Positions 46,867 through 55,342 of a stretch of DNA of 64,000 nt are shown here, in pieces. Location: positions 1 to 64,000 of the forward strand of contig JADZDL010000248.1 in NCBI GenBank assembly GCA_020851075.1, read 5' to 3'. The notes under the pieces were generated by a model, which saw only the letters and a list, made by a program, of their open reading frames with translations, was not told the DNA's origin and made no database searches. Position 1 is the first letter of the stretch. Each line of letters opens with the position of its first letter. Position numbers and translations under genes: made by a program. Origin of the DNA: Planctomycetota bacterium (lineage in GTDB: Bacteria; Planctomycetota; UBA1135; UBA2386).

Positions 46867-47721
46867 TCAGGCCCAGCTCGGCGGGCTGCTCGGCGGGCTG
46901 TTCTGCGGCCCGACCTTGCCGGACGCCGATCTCTCGCGATACCAGGCCAGCAACTGCTCGATCACCTTCATGGCCTTGCCGTGAAAGTGGTTGTTGGCGA
47001 CCACGATCGTGCGCGTGGCGTCCTGCGCGATGCGCAACAGGCGCGACTCGATCTGTTCTACTTCGCGTGCGCTGTATTCCCAGTCGTACACCTCGTCGCG
47101 ACCGGCGCCCTTGCGAAACCACGCGCGATTGCGGCCATGCAGACGAAAGTAGGCAACGCCGCCCGGCCCAGGCACTCCCGCGGCATCGCGAGAGAAGCCA
47201 CCAACCATGCCGGGATAGTCGAGGTCGAGCACGCCGACGCCGAGCCCGCGCAACGCGTCGAGGGCCGCCTGCGTATTCCACGACGCATGCCGCACTTCGA
47301 CGAACAACGCAGTATCGGCAGCAAACGCCAGCGCCACGCGCGCTACATGCTCGATCGCCGCGGCCGTGAACGGAAACTCGTGGTTGAACTGAGCGAGCAA
47401 GCCGAGCAATCGCCCCGACGCACCCAATGGGGCAAAACCACTGCGAACTTCGTCGACGAGCGCCTGGTCGAACTTCCGTTCGTGCGTGAACTCGTGCGGT
47501 AGCTTGGCGGTGAACTGCGTGCCAAGGTCCGACGTGCGCTGCGCCCAGCTCGCACAGTTCTTCGCAGATGGCGAACGATAGAACGTGCTGTTGATCTCGA
47601 TCAGCGGCACGCGCTCGGCAACCGCGCGCAGCGTGTCCTTGCAATTGCGCGGGTACACGATGCCTTTCCAGTCCTCATAGGACCACCCCGCAACACCAAA
47701 CAACAGCTGCGAATCAGTCAC
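46867..47721 (-). CDS. DUF72 family protein
   Basis: This protein of about 284 residues has the DUF72 TIM-barrel signatures: 'LLFGVAGWSYEDWKGIVYP' at the start, 'VPLIEINSTFYRSPS', 'FTAKLPHEFTHERKF', 'TALFVEVRHASWNT', 'GVAYFRLHGRNRAWF' and 'TIVVANNHFHGKAMK'. These phrases make the assignment firm, but the biochemical function of the family is unknown (nucleic-acid-related roles have been proposed). The GTG start is preceded by GGGGG and overlaps the RarA stop by eight bases, so it is coupled to RarA. Third gene of the TrmH-RarA-DUF72 operon. Cytoplasmic. Confidence 0.88.
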   Translation of the reverse strand: MTDSQLLFGVAGWSYEDWKGIVYPRNCKDTLRAVAERVPLIEINSTFYRSPSAKNCASWAQRTSDLGTQFTAKLPHEFTHERKFDQALVDEVRSGFAPLGASGRLLGLLAQFNHEFPFTAAAIEHVARVALAFAADTALFVEVRHASWNTQAALDALRGLGVGVLDLDYPGMVGGFSRDAAGVPGPGGVAYFRLHGRNRAWFRKGAGRDEVYDWEYSAREVEQIESRLLRIAQDATRTIVVANNHFHGKAMKVIEQLLAWYRERSASGKVGPQNSPPSSPPSWA

Positions 47722-49054
47722 GGCCCCCACGCCGCAACCGGTCGTTCTCGACCATGCGCTCCTGCACCTTCTTCTCGAAGCCGCGGTCGCCGGGTTTGTA
47801 GAACTGCACCGAACGCAGTTCCGGCGGCAGACACTCCATACGCGCCACACCTTCCTTGGTGTCGTGCGCATACACGTAGCCTTGGCCGTGCCCGAGGTCC
47901 TTCATGAGCCCCGTGGTGGCGTTGCGCAGATGGATCGGCACCGGGTGCTGCGCACCGTCGCGTGCCATCGCCATGGCGTCATGGATGGCCCGATAGACGG
48001 CGTTGCTCTTGGGTGCCGCGGCGAGGTAGACAACGGCCTCCGTCAGCGGCAGGCGACCTTCGGGAAGGCCAAGGAACTGCAGCGCCTGCAAGGCCGACAC
48101 CGCCACCTGCAGCGCCATCGGATCGGCGAGTCCGATGTCCTCCGCCGCCACGGCGACGAGGCGGCGCGCGGCGTGCACAGGATCCGCACCGGCTTCGAGC
48201 GCGCGGGCAAGCCAGTAGACGGCCGCCTGCACATCCGAATTGCGCAAGCTCTTGTGCAACGCGGACAGCAGGTCGTAGTGCAGATCCCCTTCCTTGTCGT
48301 GTTGCAGCGCACGATGCTGGAACGCTTCGACGACCATCGCCTCGGTGATCTGCTCACCGTCGACGCAGGCCGCAGCGCAGGCTTCGAGACAGCCCAGCGA
48401 ACGCCGCGCATCCCCGCCAGCGAGTGCGACCAATCGGTCGATGGCCACCGCGTCGATCTGCAGACCGCGCACACCGAGCCCCCGTTCGCGATCGACAAGC
48501 GCCGCGCGCACGAGTTTGGCGAGCGCCCCGCCCGGCAGCGGCTGCAGCGGCACGACGCGCGCCCGCGACAGCAGCGCCCCGTTCACGGCAAAGGACGGAT
48601 TCTCGGTCGTGGCGCCAACCAGGACGAGGTCGCCCTTCTCCACGTGCGGCAAGAACGCGTCCTGCTGCGCCTTGTTGAAGCGATGGATCTCGTCGATGAA
48701 CAACAGCGTGCCGCGCCCGCTCTGCCGACGGCGTTCTTGCGCTTCCGCGACGGCTTCGCGCACTTGCGCGACTCCGGCGAGCACCGCGGAGAACGGATGG
48801 AAATGCAGGTCGGCATGCTGCGCGATGAGCAACGCCAGCGTGGTCTTGCCAACGCCCGGCGGGCCCCACAGCAACAGCGAGCCGGCTTTGCCCTGTTCGA
48901 TCGTGCGCCGCAGCGCCTTGCCTTCGCCAACGACCTGATCCTGGCCGAGGAACTCGGCCAACGTGCGCGGCCGCATGCGCTCGGCAAGGGGCGGTGGCGG
49001 CCCCTTGGGCTTGCCGGTCGGCGCTTCGTCCGGAAGGTGACCAAACAAACTCAT
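47714..49054 (-). CDS. rarA: replication-associated recombination protein A (MgsA-type AAA+ ATPase)
   Basis: This protein of about 446 residues has an AAA+ module: Walker A, 'LLWGPPGVGKTTLAL', at residues ~62-74, Walker B, 'TLLFIDEIHRFNKAQQDAFL', and sensor 1, 'VLVGATTENPSFAVNGALLS'. It continues into the family-specific C-terminal tetramerisation region ('AVYWLARALEAGADP', 'EDIGLADPMALQVAV', 'NATTGLMKDLGHGQGYVYAH'). RarA acts at stalled replication forks together with SSB and RecA. The ATG is two bases after the TrmH stop, so the two are co-translated. The length is normal and all motifs are intact. Cytoplasmic. Confidence 0.95.
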   Translation of the reverse strand: MSLFGHLPDEAPTGKPKGPPPPLAERMRPRTLAEFLGQDQVVGEGKALRRTIEQGKAGSLLLWGPPGVGKTTLALLIAQHADLHFHPFSAVLAGVAQVREAVAEAQERRRQSGRGTLLFIDEIHRFNKAQQDAFLPHVEKGDLVLVGATTENPSFAVNGALLSRARVVPLQPLPGGALAKLVRAALVDRERGLGVRGLQIDAVAIDRLVALAGGDARRSLGCLEACAAACVDGEQITEAMVVEAFQHRALQHDKEGDLHYDLLSALHKSLRNSDVQAAVYWLARALEAGADPVHAARRLVAVAAEDIGLADPMALQVAVSALQALQFLGLPEGRLPLTEAVVYLAAAPKSNAVYRAIHDAMAMARDGAQHPVPIHLRNATTGLMKDLGHGQGYVYAHDTKEGVARMECLPPELRSVQFYKPGDRGFEKKVQERMVENDRLRRGGRD

Positions 49055-49056
49055 GT

Positions 49057-49848
49057 TCAGCTCCGCTGCCGCATCGCCTCAAACAGCAACACGCCGGTGG
49101 CCACTGCGACATTGAGGCTCTCCACCGGCTTGCGCAGGGGAATGCGCACGCGCGCGTTCGCTGCCCGCAGCAGCTCGGGGGGCACGCCAGCGGCCTCGGC
49201 GCCAACCACGAGCGCCATCGGCTTGCGCAGATCGACCTTGGTGTGCGTCAGGTCACCGCCGCCATCTGCAACGACAATCTGCAGACGGTGGCGCTTGCCA
49301 AACTCGATCACGGCCGCGGCATCGAGGCCGTGCAGCACCGGCAGGCGGAAGATCGAGCCCATGGATCCACGCACGGCCTTGTCGCGGAACGGATCCGAAC
49401 CACCCTTCATCGTGATGCAACCCGTCGCACCGGCCGCCTCCGCCGAACGCAACAGCGAACCGAGATTGCCGGGATCGCGCACGCCGGCGGCGACCACGAC
49501 CAGCGGTGCGAGATCGCCCTGCAACAGGTCCTCTTCCTTGGTGACCGGCTTGCCGAGCAACACGGCCACCCCCTGCGGCGTCTCCAGCGCACTCATGCGA
49601 CCGAGCACTTCATCGGAGCATTCGAGAAAACTCTCGGCCACCTGCTGCAGACGTTCGCGCAGGTTGTTGTCAGCGAGTCGCGGCGACACCGCCGCCTCGA
49701 GCACCGGCAGACCGGCGTCCAGCGCCTCGGCGACCAGGCGAACGCCCTCGGCGAGCATGACGCCCTCGAGCGCCCCACTCGCCGCATCGCGGAAACGCTG
49801 GATAGCGGGGTTCTTGCCGGACGAGATCTCTTTGCGCGGTGCAGACAT
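49057..49848 (-). CDS. TrmH/SpoU-family RNA 2'-O-methyltransferase
   Basis: This protein of about 263 residues has the SPOUT motifs. A small N-terminal RNA-binding domain contains 'EGVMLAEGVRLVAEAL'. Motif 1 is 'PLVVVAAGVRDPGNLGSLLR', motif 2 'MALVVGAEAAGVPPELL' and motif 3 'RIPLRKPVESLNVAVATGV', with the trefoil-knot Ser-Leu-Asn. It methylates a ribose in rRNA or tRNA; the target is not deducible. The ATG at 49848 is used; an in-frame upstream extension is possible but has no clear ribosome-binding site. First gene of the operon with rarA and the DUF72 gene. Cytoplasmic. Confidence 0.9.
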   Translation of the reverse strand: MSAPRKEISSGKNPAIQRFRDAASGALEGVMLAEGVRLVAEALDAGLPVLEAAVSPRLADNNLRERLQQVAESFLECSDEVLGRMSALETPQGVAVLLGKPVTKEEDLLQGDLAPLVVVAAGVRDPGNLGSLLRSAEAAGATGCITMKGGSDPFRDKAVRGSMGSIFRLPVLHGLDAAAVIEFGKRHRLQIVVADGGGDLTHTKVDLRKPMALVVGAEAAGVPPELLRAANARVRIPLRKPVESLNVAVATGVLLFEAMRQRS

Positions 49849-49952
49849 TGGGGGGAAGACGATAGCGCCTCGACGGGATGGATGCTCGCCCGAGGCCATT
49901 GCGGTATTCTCAGCCCCCCCGCGAACCTCGCGGATTGCACCTCAGGAGAACC

Positions 49953-51293
49953 ATGCCTCGCCCATCAATCTCGTTCTTGATTGCGCCCACCATGTTGCTT
50001 GCCAGCCTCGCCGCCCAGACGACGTGGTTTCCGGCCAGCCCACTCGCCTCGCCGCCCCCGTTCACGGCGCACGGCATGGCTTACGACCTCGGCAATGACC
50101 GCATGGTCCTGTTTGGTGGCACCACGGGCGGCATCCGCTTCGCCGATACGTGGCTCTACGACCGCACGACCTGGACCCTCGCCACGCCCGCGACCACGCC
50201 GCCGGCCCGCGTCGCGCACCCCCTGGTCTATGACCTCGCGCGCGGGCGCATCGTCACGTTTGGTGGCATCGACGCCAGTGGCCTCGTGCTCGGCGACACC
50301 TGGGAATGGGACGGCACGAACTGGACGCAGGCGCTGCCCACCAACGTGCCGCCGCCGCGACGTTCGCAGGCCATGGTCTACTACCCACCGCGCGGTGCCA
50401 TCGTCATGTGGGGCGGCTACGGCGGCACGGACCTCAATGACATGTGGCAATGGGACGGCCTGGACTGGAACCAGATCACGACGACCACGAGCCCACAGCC
50501 GCGCCGCGCCAGCGACATGGCCTACGACCCCAACACGGGCGGCATCGTGCTGTTCAGCGGCTACCAGCAGACCAATGACACGTGGTTGTTCGACAACACG
50601 GACTGGGTCCAGCAGTTTCCGGCGACGTCGCCGAGCGCCCGCTACGACCACTCGATGACCACGGACCTCGCGCGCAGCCGCGTCGTCACGTTTGGCGGCC
50701 CGGGCATCGCCGACACCTGGGAATGGGACGGCACCACGTGGCAGAACCGCACCCCGGCCGTGATGCCGGTCGCGCGCAGCGACACCTACCTCGCCTACGA
50801 CTGGGCGACCGAGCGCGTCGTGATGTTCGGCAGCTCGGTCACCGCCGAGACCTGGAGCTACGGCCCGACGACGCCGGCGTCCTACTCGATCACGGGCACC
50901 GGTTGCCCCGGCACCAACAACCTGTCGCCACAACTCAGCAACGCCGGTCGGCCGTGGCTCGGCGAGACCCTGGCGGTCACGATCGGCAATCTGCCGGGCA
51001 ACTCGCTCGCCTTCATGACGACGGGCTTCTCAAACACGACCTCGCTGTTCGGCCCCCTGCCCGTGAGCCTGGCGAGCTTTGGCATGCCCGGTTGCCAACT
51101 GCAGGTGGACGCCTCCATCGTGCTGTTCCTGGTCGTTTCGAACGGTAGCGCCGTCTGGTCGCTGCCGATCCCCAACGATGGCGGTCTGCTCGGCGTGCAG
51201 TTCTACAATCAGGCCGGCAACCTCGACGCGGGCGCCAACGCCGCGGGCGTCACGATCAGCAACGCCGGCGCGGCCGTGATCGGCGGCCGCTGA
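49953..51293 (+). CDS. secreted Kelch-repeat protein with shared C-terminal domain
   Basis: This 446-residue protein has AGGAG seven bases upstream and a signal peptide, 'ISFLIAPTMLLASLAAQ'. It contains about six Kelch-type blades: 'MVLFGGTTGGIRFADTWLYD', 'IVTFGGIDASGLVLGDTWEW', 'IVMWGGYGGTDLNDMWQWDG' and 'VVTFGGPGIADTWEWDG' show the GG doublets and spaced Trp. The last ~130 residues are the GTGC module: 'SITGTGCPGTNNLSPQLS', 'SLASFGMPGCQLQVDA', a PND, and an ending with 'ISNAGAAVIGGR'. This is almost the same pattern as in the 10205-11143 protein. A beta-propeller of unknown ligand; extracellular or cell-surface. Confidence 0.82.
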   Translation: MPRPSISFLIAPTMLLASLAAQTTWFPASPLASPPPFTAHGMAYDLGNDRMVLFGGTTGGIRFADTWLYDRTTWTLATPATTPPARVAHPLVYDLARGRIVTFGGIDASGLVLGDTWEWDGTNWTQALPTNVPPPRRSQAMVYYPPRGAIVMWGGYGGTDLNDMWQWDGLDWNQITTTTSPQPRRASDMAYDPNTGGIVLFSGYQQTNDTWLFDNTDWVQQFPATSPSARYDHSMTTDLARSRVVTFGGPGIADTWEWDGTTWQNRTPAVMPVARSDTYLAYDWATERVVMFGSSVTAETWSYGPTTPASYSITGTGCPGTNNLSPQLSNAGRPWLGETLAVTIGNLPGNSLAFMTTGFSNTTSLFGPLPVSLASFGMPGCQLQVDASIVLFLVVSNGSAVWSLPIPNDGGLLGVQFYNQAGNLDAGANAAGVTISNAGAAVIGGR

Positions 51294-51299
51294 CCGCAG

Positions 51300-51914
51300 C
51301 TACCGCGACGCTTTCGGAGCCTTCTTTGGGGCCTTCGTCGCGGCCTTCGCCGCGGCCTTCTTGGCGGGCTTCTTTGCTGCCTTCGCCGGAGCCTTGGGCT
51401 TCGTAGCGGCCTTCTTGGCCCCCTTCGCAGCCGGCACCGCCGGAGCGCCGCCCTGGAGCTCGGCGAGCCGCTGCCGGACCTGTTCGGCGTGACCGGCAGC
51501 CTTCACGGTGGCCCAGTGATGCGCCACCTTGCCCTCGGGCGAGAGGATCACCGTGGAGCGGATCACCCCCACCACGGGTTTGCCATAGAGCTTCTTCTCG
51601 CCGTAGGCACCGTACGCCTTCATCACCGCCTTGCTCGCATCGGTGAGCAGCGTGATGCCGAGTTTGTACTTGGCGATGAACTTCGTGTGCGCCGCAGCGC
51701 TGTCCGCGCTACAGCCAAAAACCTCGGCGCCGAGCCCGCGGAAGTCGGGCAGCGCCGCCGTGAACTCACACGCCTCGACCGTGCAACCCGGCGTGTCGTC
51801 GCGCGGGTAGAAGTAGAGGACGACCCACCGTCCACGCAGACTGGACAGGGCAACTTTCTTGCCATCTTGGTCAGGCAGGGAGAACGCCGGCGCAGGCTTT
51901 CCAACTTGCAGCAT
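51300..51914 (-). CDS. Bcp/PrxQ-type peroxiredoxin with histone-H1-like C-terminal tail
   Basis: This 204-residue protein contains a complete thioredoxin-fold peroxiredoxin (residues 1-~155): 'KPAPAFSLPDQDGKKVALS', 'YFYPRDDTPGCTVEACEF' with peroxidatic Cys44 and resolving Cys49, and 'KKLYGKPVVGVIRSTVILS'. It reduces H2O2 and organic hydroperoxides using thioredoxin. The remaining ~45 residues are almost only Lys, Ala and Pro ('KKAATKPKAPAKAAKKPAKK' and further copies), like histone H1 or HU-type tails. I know of no such tail on standard PrxQ; it may bind DNA. The start is at MLQVGKP. It converges on the Kelch gene. Confidence 0.9.
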   Translation of the reverse strand: MLQVGKPAPAFSLPDQDGKKVALSSLRGRWVVLYFYPRDDTPGCTVEACEFTAALPDFRGLGAEVFGCSADSAAAHTKFIAKYKLGITLLTDASKAVMKAYGAYGEKKLYGKPVVGVIRSTVILSPEGKVAHHWATVKAAGHAEQVRQRLAELQGGAPAVPAAKGAKKAATKPKAPAKAAKKPAKKAAAKAATKAPKKAPKASR

Positions 51915-52068
51915 GCCCCCATGATCCAGAACGGCGCTGACGGGGCAAGGAACCATCGGCAAAGCGCGCGCGAGCCCCGCTCTTTGCGCACCTCAGCTAA
52001 GCACTCCTCACCATCCTCCAAGAAGCGCCAACGGCTCGAATGCTGGTTCACCGCTGGAACCCGTCGCC

Positions 52069-53514
52069 ATGTCCGAATCAGCACCCCGTCTCGGCACCCT
52101 CAGTCGCATCCACCGCCTGCTGCGATCCAACTGGATCACCTCGCTGGGTGCAGCACTCATGACCCTGGCCGTATTGGGCGGCGTCACCACGGTGCTCATG
52201 CACTCGATGGGCGGTGTATGGGCTGGCCCCTACGTCGGACTCGTGCTGACCCTGGTGGCGCCCGCCGTGTTCGTGCTGGGCATGGTGCTCGTGCCACTGG
52301 GACTTGCGATCTACCGGCGCCACCTCAACGAACGCCTCGCCGCGATGGCCGATCGCCCCGTCTATCTGGCGCGCGCCGTGGTCGTACTCACCGCTGTCAA
52401 CTTCGCCGCCGTGGGCACCGTCGGTTACACCGGCGTGCACTACATGAGCTCGGTCGAGTTCTGTGGCAAAGCCTGCCACTCGGTGATGGAGCCCGAGTAC
52501 GTGTCCTTCCAGCGCTCGGCCCACTCGCGCGTCGAATGCGTGAAGTGCCACGTAGCCCCCGGCGCCGAGGGTTTCATCGCCGCCAAGCTGAACGGGACGA
52601 AGCAGCTGCTCGGCGTGATCCTCGACAACTACCACCGGCCGATCAAGACGCCGATCGAAGGCCTCGTCAGCGCGCACGAAACCTGCGAACAATGCCACTG
52701 GCCCGAGAAGTACCTCGGCACGAAGCTCAAGGTAAAGCCCCACTTCCGCACCGACGAGAAGGTCAGTGGCTACACCAACGTACTGCTGATGCGCACCGGC
52801 GGCACGCGCCCCGATGGCGCTTCGGTCGGCATCCACTGGCACGTGCATCCCGAAGCGCGCGTCCAATACGTCGCCACCGACAAGGAACGCACGCAGATCC
52901 CGTGGTTCCGTGTCGTGAAGCCCGATGGCACGAAGGAAGTGTTCACGACGCCGGGCGTGCCCGCCGACAAGCAGCCCGAAGGCGAACTGCGCACGATGGA
53001 CTGCAACGATTGCCACAATCGCTCGGCGCACGCATTTGAGCTGCCAGGCGATGCCCTCGACGTTGCGTTCACCGCGGGTCTGCTGCCGCGCGATCTGCCG
53101 TTCATGAAGCAACGGGCCCTGGCCGCCCTCGAAGCCCCGTGGACACGCGAAAACGCTCCGGAAGGCATCCGCAAGCACCTGCAGGAGGCCTACGCGAAGG
53201 ATGGCGGCATCGACGAGCTGAAGCGCCGCAAGCTCGAGCCGGCGATCGAGGAAGTCACGAAGATCTGGATGCGCAACGTGTGGCCGGAGCGCAAGCTCAT
53301 GTGGAACTCCTACCCGGACCTCGCGACGCACTTCGGCTGTTTCCGCTGCCACGACGGCAACCACACCTCGCCCGATGGCCGCACGGTGTTTGGCCCGAAG
53401 CGCACCAACGATGGCGTGCCGATCCGCGACGGCAGTTGTGATCGCTGCCACACGGTGCTCAGCGAAAACGAAGAAGATCCAGCGATCCTCGACGCCTTCG
53501 GCCTCAAGCGCTGA
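52069..53514 (+). CDS. inner-membrane NapC/ImcH-like multiheme quinol oxidase
   Basis: This 481-residue protein has three transmembrane helices (about residues 23-48, 55-83 and 100-127; e.g. 'LVLTLVAPAVFVLGMVLV') followed by a large domain with six heme-binding motifs: CX3CH in 'FCGKACHSVMEPEY', then CVKCH, CEQCH, CNDCH, CFRCH and CDRCH. The first segment matches NapC/NirT heme 1. Three N-terminal helices plus a NapC-like region recall ImcH of Geobacter, which passes electrons from menaquinol to periplasmic cytochromes during metal reduction. First gene of the electron-conduit cluster, four bases before the barrel gene. Role by analogy, not proven. Confidence 0.82.
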   Translation: MSESAPRLGTLSRIHRLLRSNWITSLGAALMTLAVLGGVTTVLMHSMGGVWAGPYVGLVLTLVAPAVFVLGMVLVPLGLAIYRRHLNERLAAMADRPVYLARAVVVLTAVNFAAVGTVGYTGVHYMSSVEFCGKACHSVMEPEYVSFQRSAHSRVECVKCHVAPGAEGFIAAKLNGTKQLLGVILDNYHRPIKTPIEGLVSAHETCEQCHWPEKYLGTKLKVKPHFRTDEKVSGYTNVLLMRTGGTRPDGASVGIHWHVHPEARVQYVATDKERTQIPWFRVVKPDGTKEVFTTPGVPADKQPEGELRTMDCNDCHNRSAHAFELPGDALDVAFTAGLLPRDLPFMKQRALAALEAPWTRENAPEGIRKHLQEAYAKDGGIDELKRRKLEPAIEEVTKIWMRNVWPERKLMWNSYPDLATHFGCFRCHDGNHTSPDGRTVFGPKRTNDGVPIRDGSCDRCHTVLSENEEDPAILDAFGLKR

Positions 53515-53518
53515 TGCC

Positions 53519-55342
53519 ATGAACCGGCGCATCCCCACGATGCTGCTCGCGGCCGCGACGGCGGCGCCTGGCTTCGCCGTGTCGGCGCAGAACCAGACGC
53601 CGCCGCCCGCCCCTTCCCAGCAGCCCACCCAGGAGCCGTCCCCGACGCCTCCCACGCCCGCGCCCCCACCGGCGCAGAACCCGACCGTCGACGAGACGAA
53701 CGCGGCGGCCGAACTGTTGCGGCGACGGCTTGGCCTGAAGCCAGGACCGGTCGGTCAACCACCCTCCGGGCCGCCCGTAAAGCCCAAGGAACCGCCACCG
53801 GAGGCCGTTCCGACGCCTGCGGAAGGTGCCACGCCAACGGTGCCCACCCAGGATCCGCAGAAGCCCGCAACTCAGGGAGCCGAGGCCAACCAGGATCCCA
53901 AACCGCCCGAACCGCCCGAACCGATCGACCCGACGCAGGCCGCGGCGCGGGCGCTGCAGAAGTTGATGCCCGGCGCGAAGACTCCGCCGGTGGCACCGAT
54001 GCCAACCGCCAGTGGCACTCCCGAACCGGTCGCACCGCCCACCACGACCGCCAACGGTGAGACTCCCGCCGTCGCGCAACCCATGCCCGAGGCACCGCGA
54101 ACTCCTCCCGCCGAAGTCGGGCTGGTTTGGGGCGGTCTACTCGCAACGCGCTATCGCGCTCGCCACGGCGACGGCTCCAACGACCAGGAACTCGTCTCCC
54201 GACTGAGCCTCGACTTCGGACAGGCGGAGCGCGATCCGTTCACGTTCCACCTCTCGGCGCGCGCTTTTGGCGACCTCGACGGCCGCCACGTCGACGATGC
54301 GTTCGCAGGACTGGACCAGAGTTTTGGCGACGATGTCAACCTGCGGCTCTATACCGCCCATCTCGATGCGCACCGGTTGCCGAACCTCGAACTCGCCCGC
54401 ATCGGGCGCCAGGACCTCGAGGAGACACCAACGCCGGTGACCTTCGACGGCCTGCGGGTCGACAGCGAGCGCTTCGGCGCGATGAAGGCCTTCGCCTCCG
54501 CCTACGCCGGCATCCCGGTCCATCACTTCGAATCTGCTTCCTCCGGCGACTCCGTGTACGGCCTCGCTGGTGGCCTTTCGCCGTGGCACGCGGCCCGCGT
54601 GCGTTTTGACTGGATGTCGTTGCGCGACGACTTCCTGGCGACCGACCGGCACGACGAACTGCTCGGCCTACGCTGGTGGCAGAACCTGCAGGATATCCAA
54701 CTGCACGGCCTGCACACGTGGCGCGATGGCCAGCCGCGCGATCTCGCCATCGGCGCGCGCGGCGAACTGGCGCTGCCGCTCACGTTTGCCGTCGACTACC
54801 GCGAACTGCTCACGACGCAGCGTTCGCAGGTCACCGAACTCGATCCGTTCTACGCCATCGCGCTCGACTATGTGCCGTACCGCCAGCTCGACGCGACGCT
54901 GAGCCGCGACTTCGGCGAGCATTGGACGATCGGCGGCGGCGTGGCCGTGCGTCGCCTCAAAGACGCCAGCGAAGAAGGCGCGTTCAACCGCGAATTCGAA
55001 CGTACGCACGCCGATGTGACGGTGCGCGATCTCGGTGTGCAAGGCCTGTCGTTCACGCTCGCGGGCAGCCTCTGGAACTCGCAAGGCGAGGACTTCCAGG
55101 CCGTCACGGGCGATCTCGAATACCGCCCCGACAAAGACCTCCGCGTGCAACTCGGCACCGGCTACGACCTGTTCCGCTTCGATGCGTTTGACCTGCGCGA
55201 ACGGGTGCACGTTCGCTCCTACTACCTGCGTTCGGACTATCGCCTCGACAAGTCCGTGCGCGTCGACGCCGGTTATGAATACGAGCGCGAAGATGACGGC
55301 GAGTTCCACCAGTTCCGCTTGGGGGTGACATGGACCTTCTGA
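53519..55342 (+). CDS. outer-membrane beta-barrel candidate of an electron-transfer conduit
   Basis: This 607-residue protein has a signal peptide (RRIPTMLLAAATAAPGFAVS). A long Pro/Ala/Glu-rich segment (~25-200) contains two similar helical stretches, 'AAELLRRRLGLKPG' and 'AARALQKLMPGAKTP'. From ~205 to the end come roughly 16-20 alternating amphipathic strands (e.g. 'GLRWWQNLQDIQLHGLHTWR') ending in 'RLGVTWTF', the aromatic C-terminus expected of BAM substrates. It has no CXXC pair or CXXCH, so it does not show obvious homology to MtrB/PioB; the function is inferred from position. It overlaps the 13-heme gene by 13 bp, which implies coupled translation. Confidence 0.68.
   Translation: MNRRIPTMLLAAATAAPGFAVSAQNQTPPPAPSQQPTQEPSPTPPTPAPPPAQNPTVDETNAAAELLRRRLGLKPGPVGQPPSGPPVKPKEPPPEAVPTPAEGATPTVPTQDPQKPATQGAEANQDPKPPEPPEPIDPTQAAARALQKLMPGAKTPPVAPMPTASGTPEPVAPPTTTANGETPAVAQPMPEAPRTPPAEVGLVWGGLLATRYRARHGDGSNDQELVSRLSLDFGQAERDPFTFHLSARAFGDLDGRHVDDAFAGLDQSFGDDVNLRLYTAHLDAHRLPNLELARIGRQDLEETPTPVTFDGLRVDSERFGAMKAFASAYAGIPVHHFESASSGDSVYGLAGGLSPWHAARVRFDWMSLRDDFLATDRHDELLGLRWWQNLQDIQLHGLHTWRDGQPRDLAIGARGELALPLTFAVDYRELLTTQRSQVTELDPFYAIALDYVPYRQLDATLSRDFGEHWTIGGGVAVRRLKDASEEGAFNREFERTHADVTVRDLGVQGLSFTLAGSLWNSQGEDFQAVTGDLEYRPDKDLRVQLGTGYDLFRFDAFDLRERVHVRSYYLRSDYRLDKSVRVDAGYEYEREDDGEFHQFRLGVTWTF

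Noticed and set aside
51300-51440. The Lys/Ala/Pro tail of the peroxiredoxin as a frameshift artefact
   Set aside because: The frame is continuous with the peroxiredoxin, uses ordinary AAG/GCC codons and ends in a normal stop; the pattern is like known histone-H1-type tails.
53519-55342. Direct homology of the barrel to MtrB
   Set aside because: I could not find the N-terminal CXXC or other MtrB features by eye, so only functional analogy by position is proposed.
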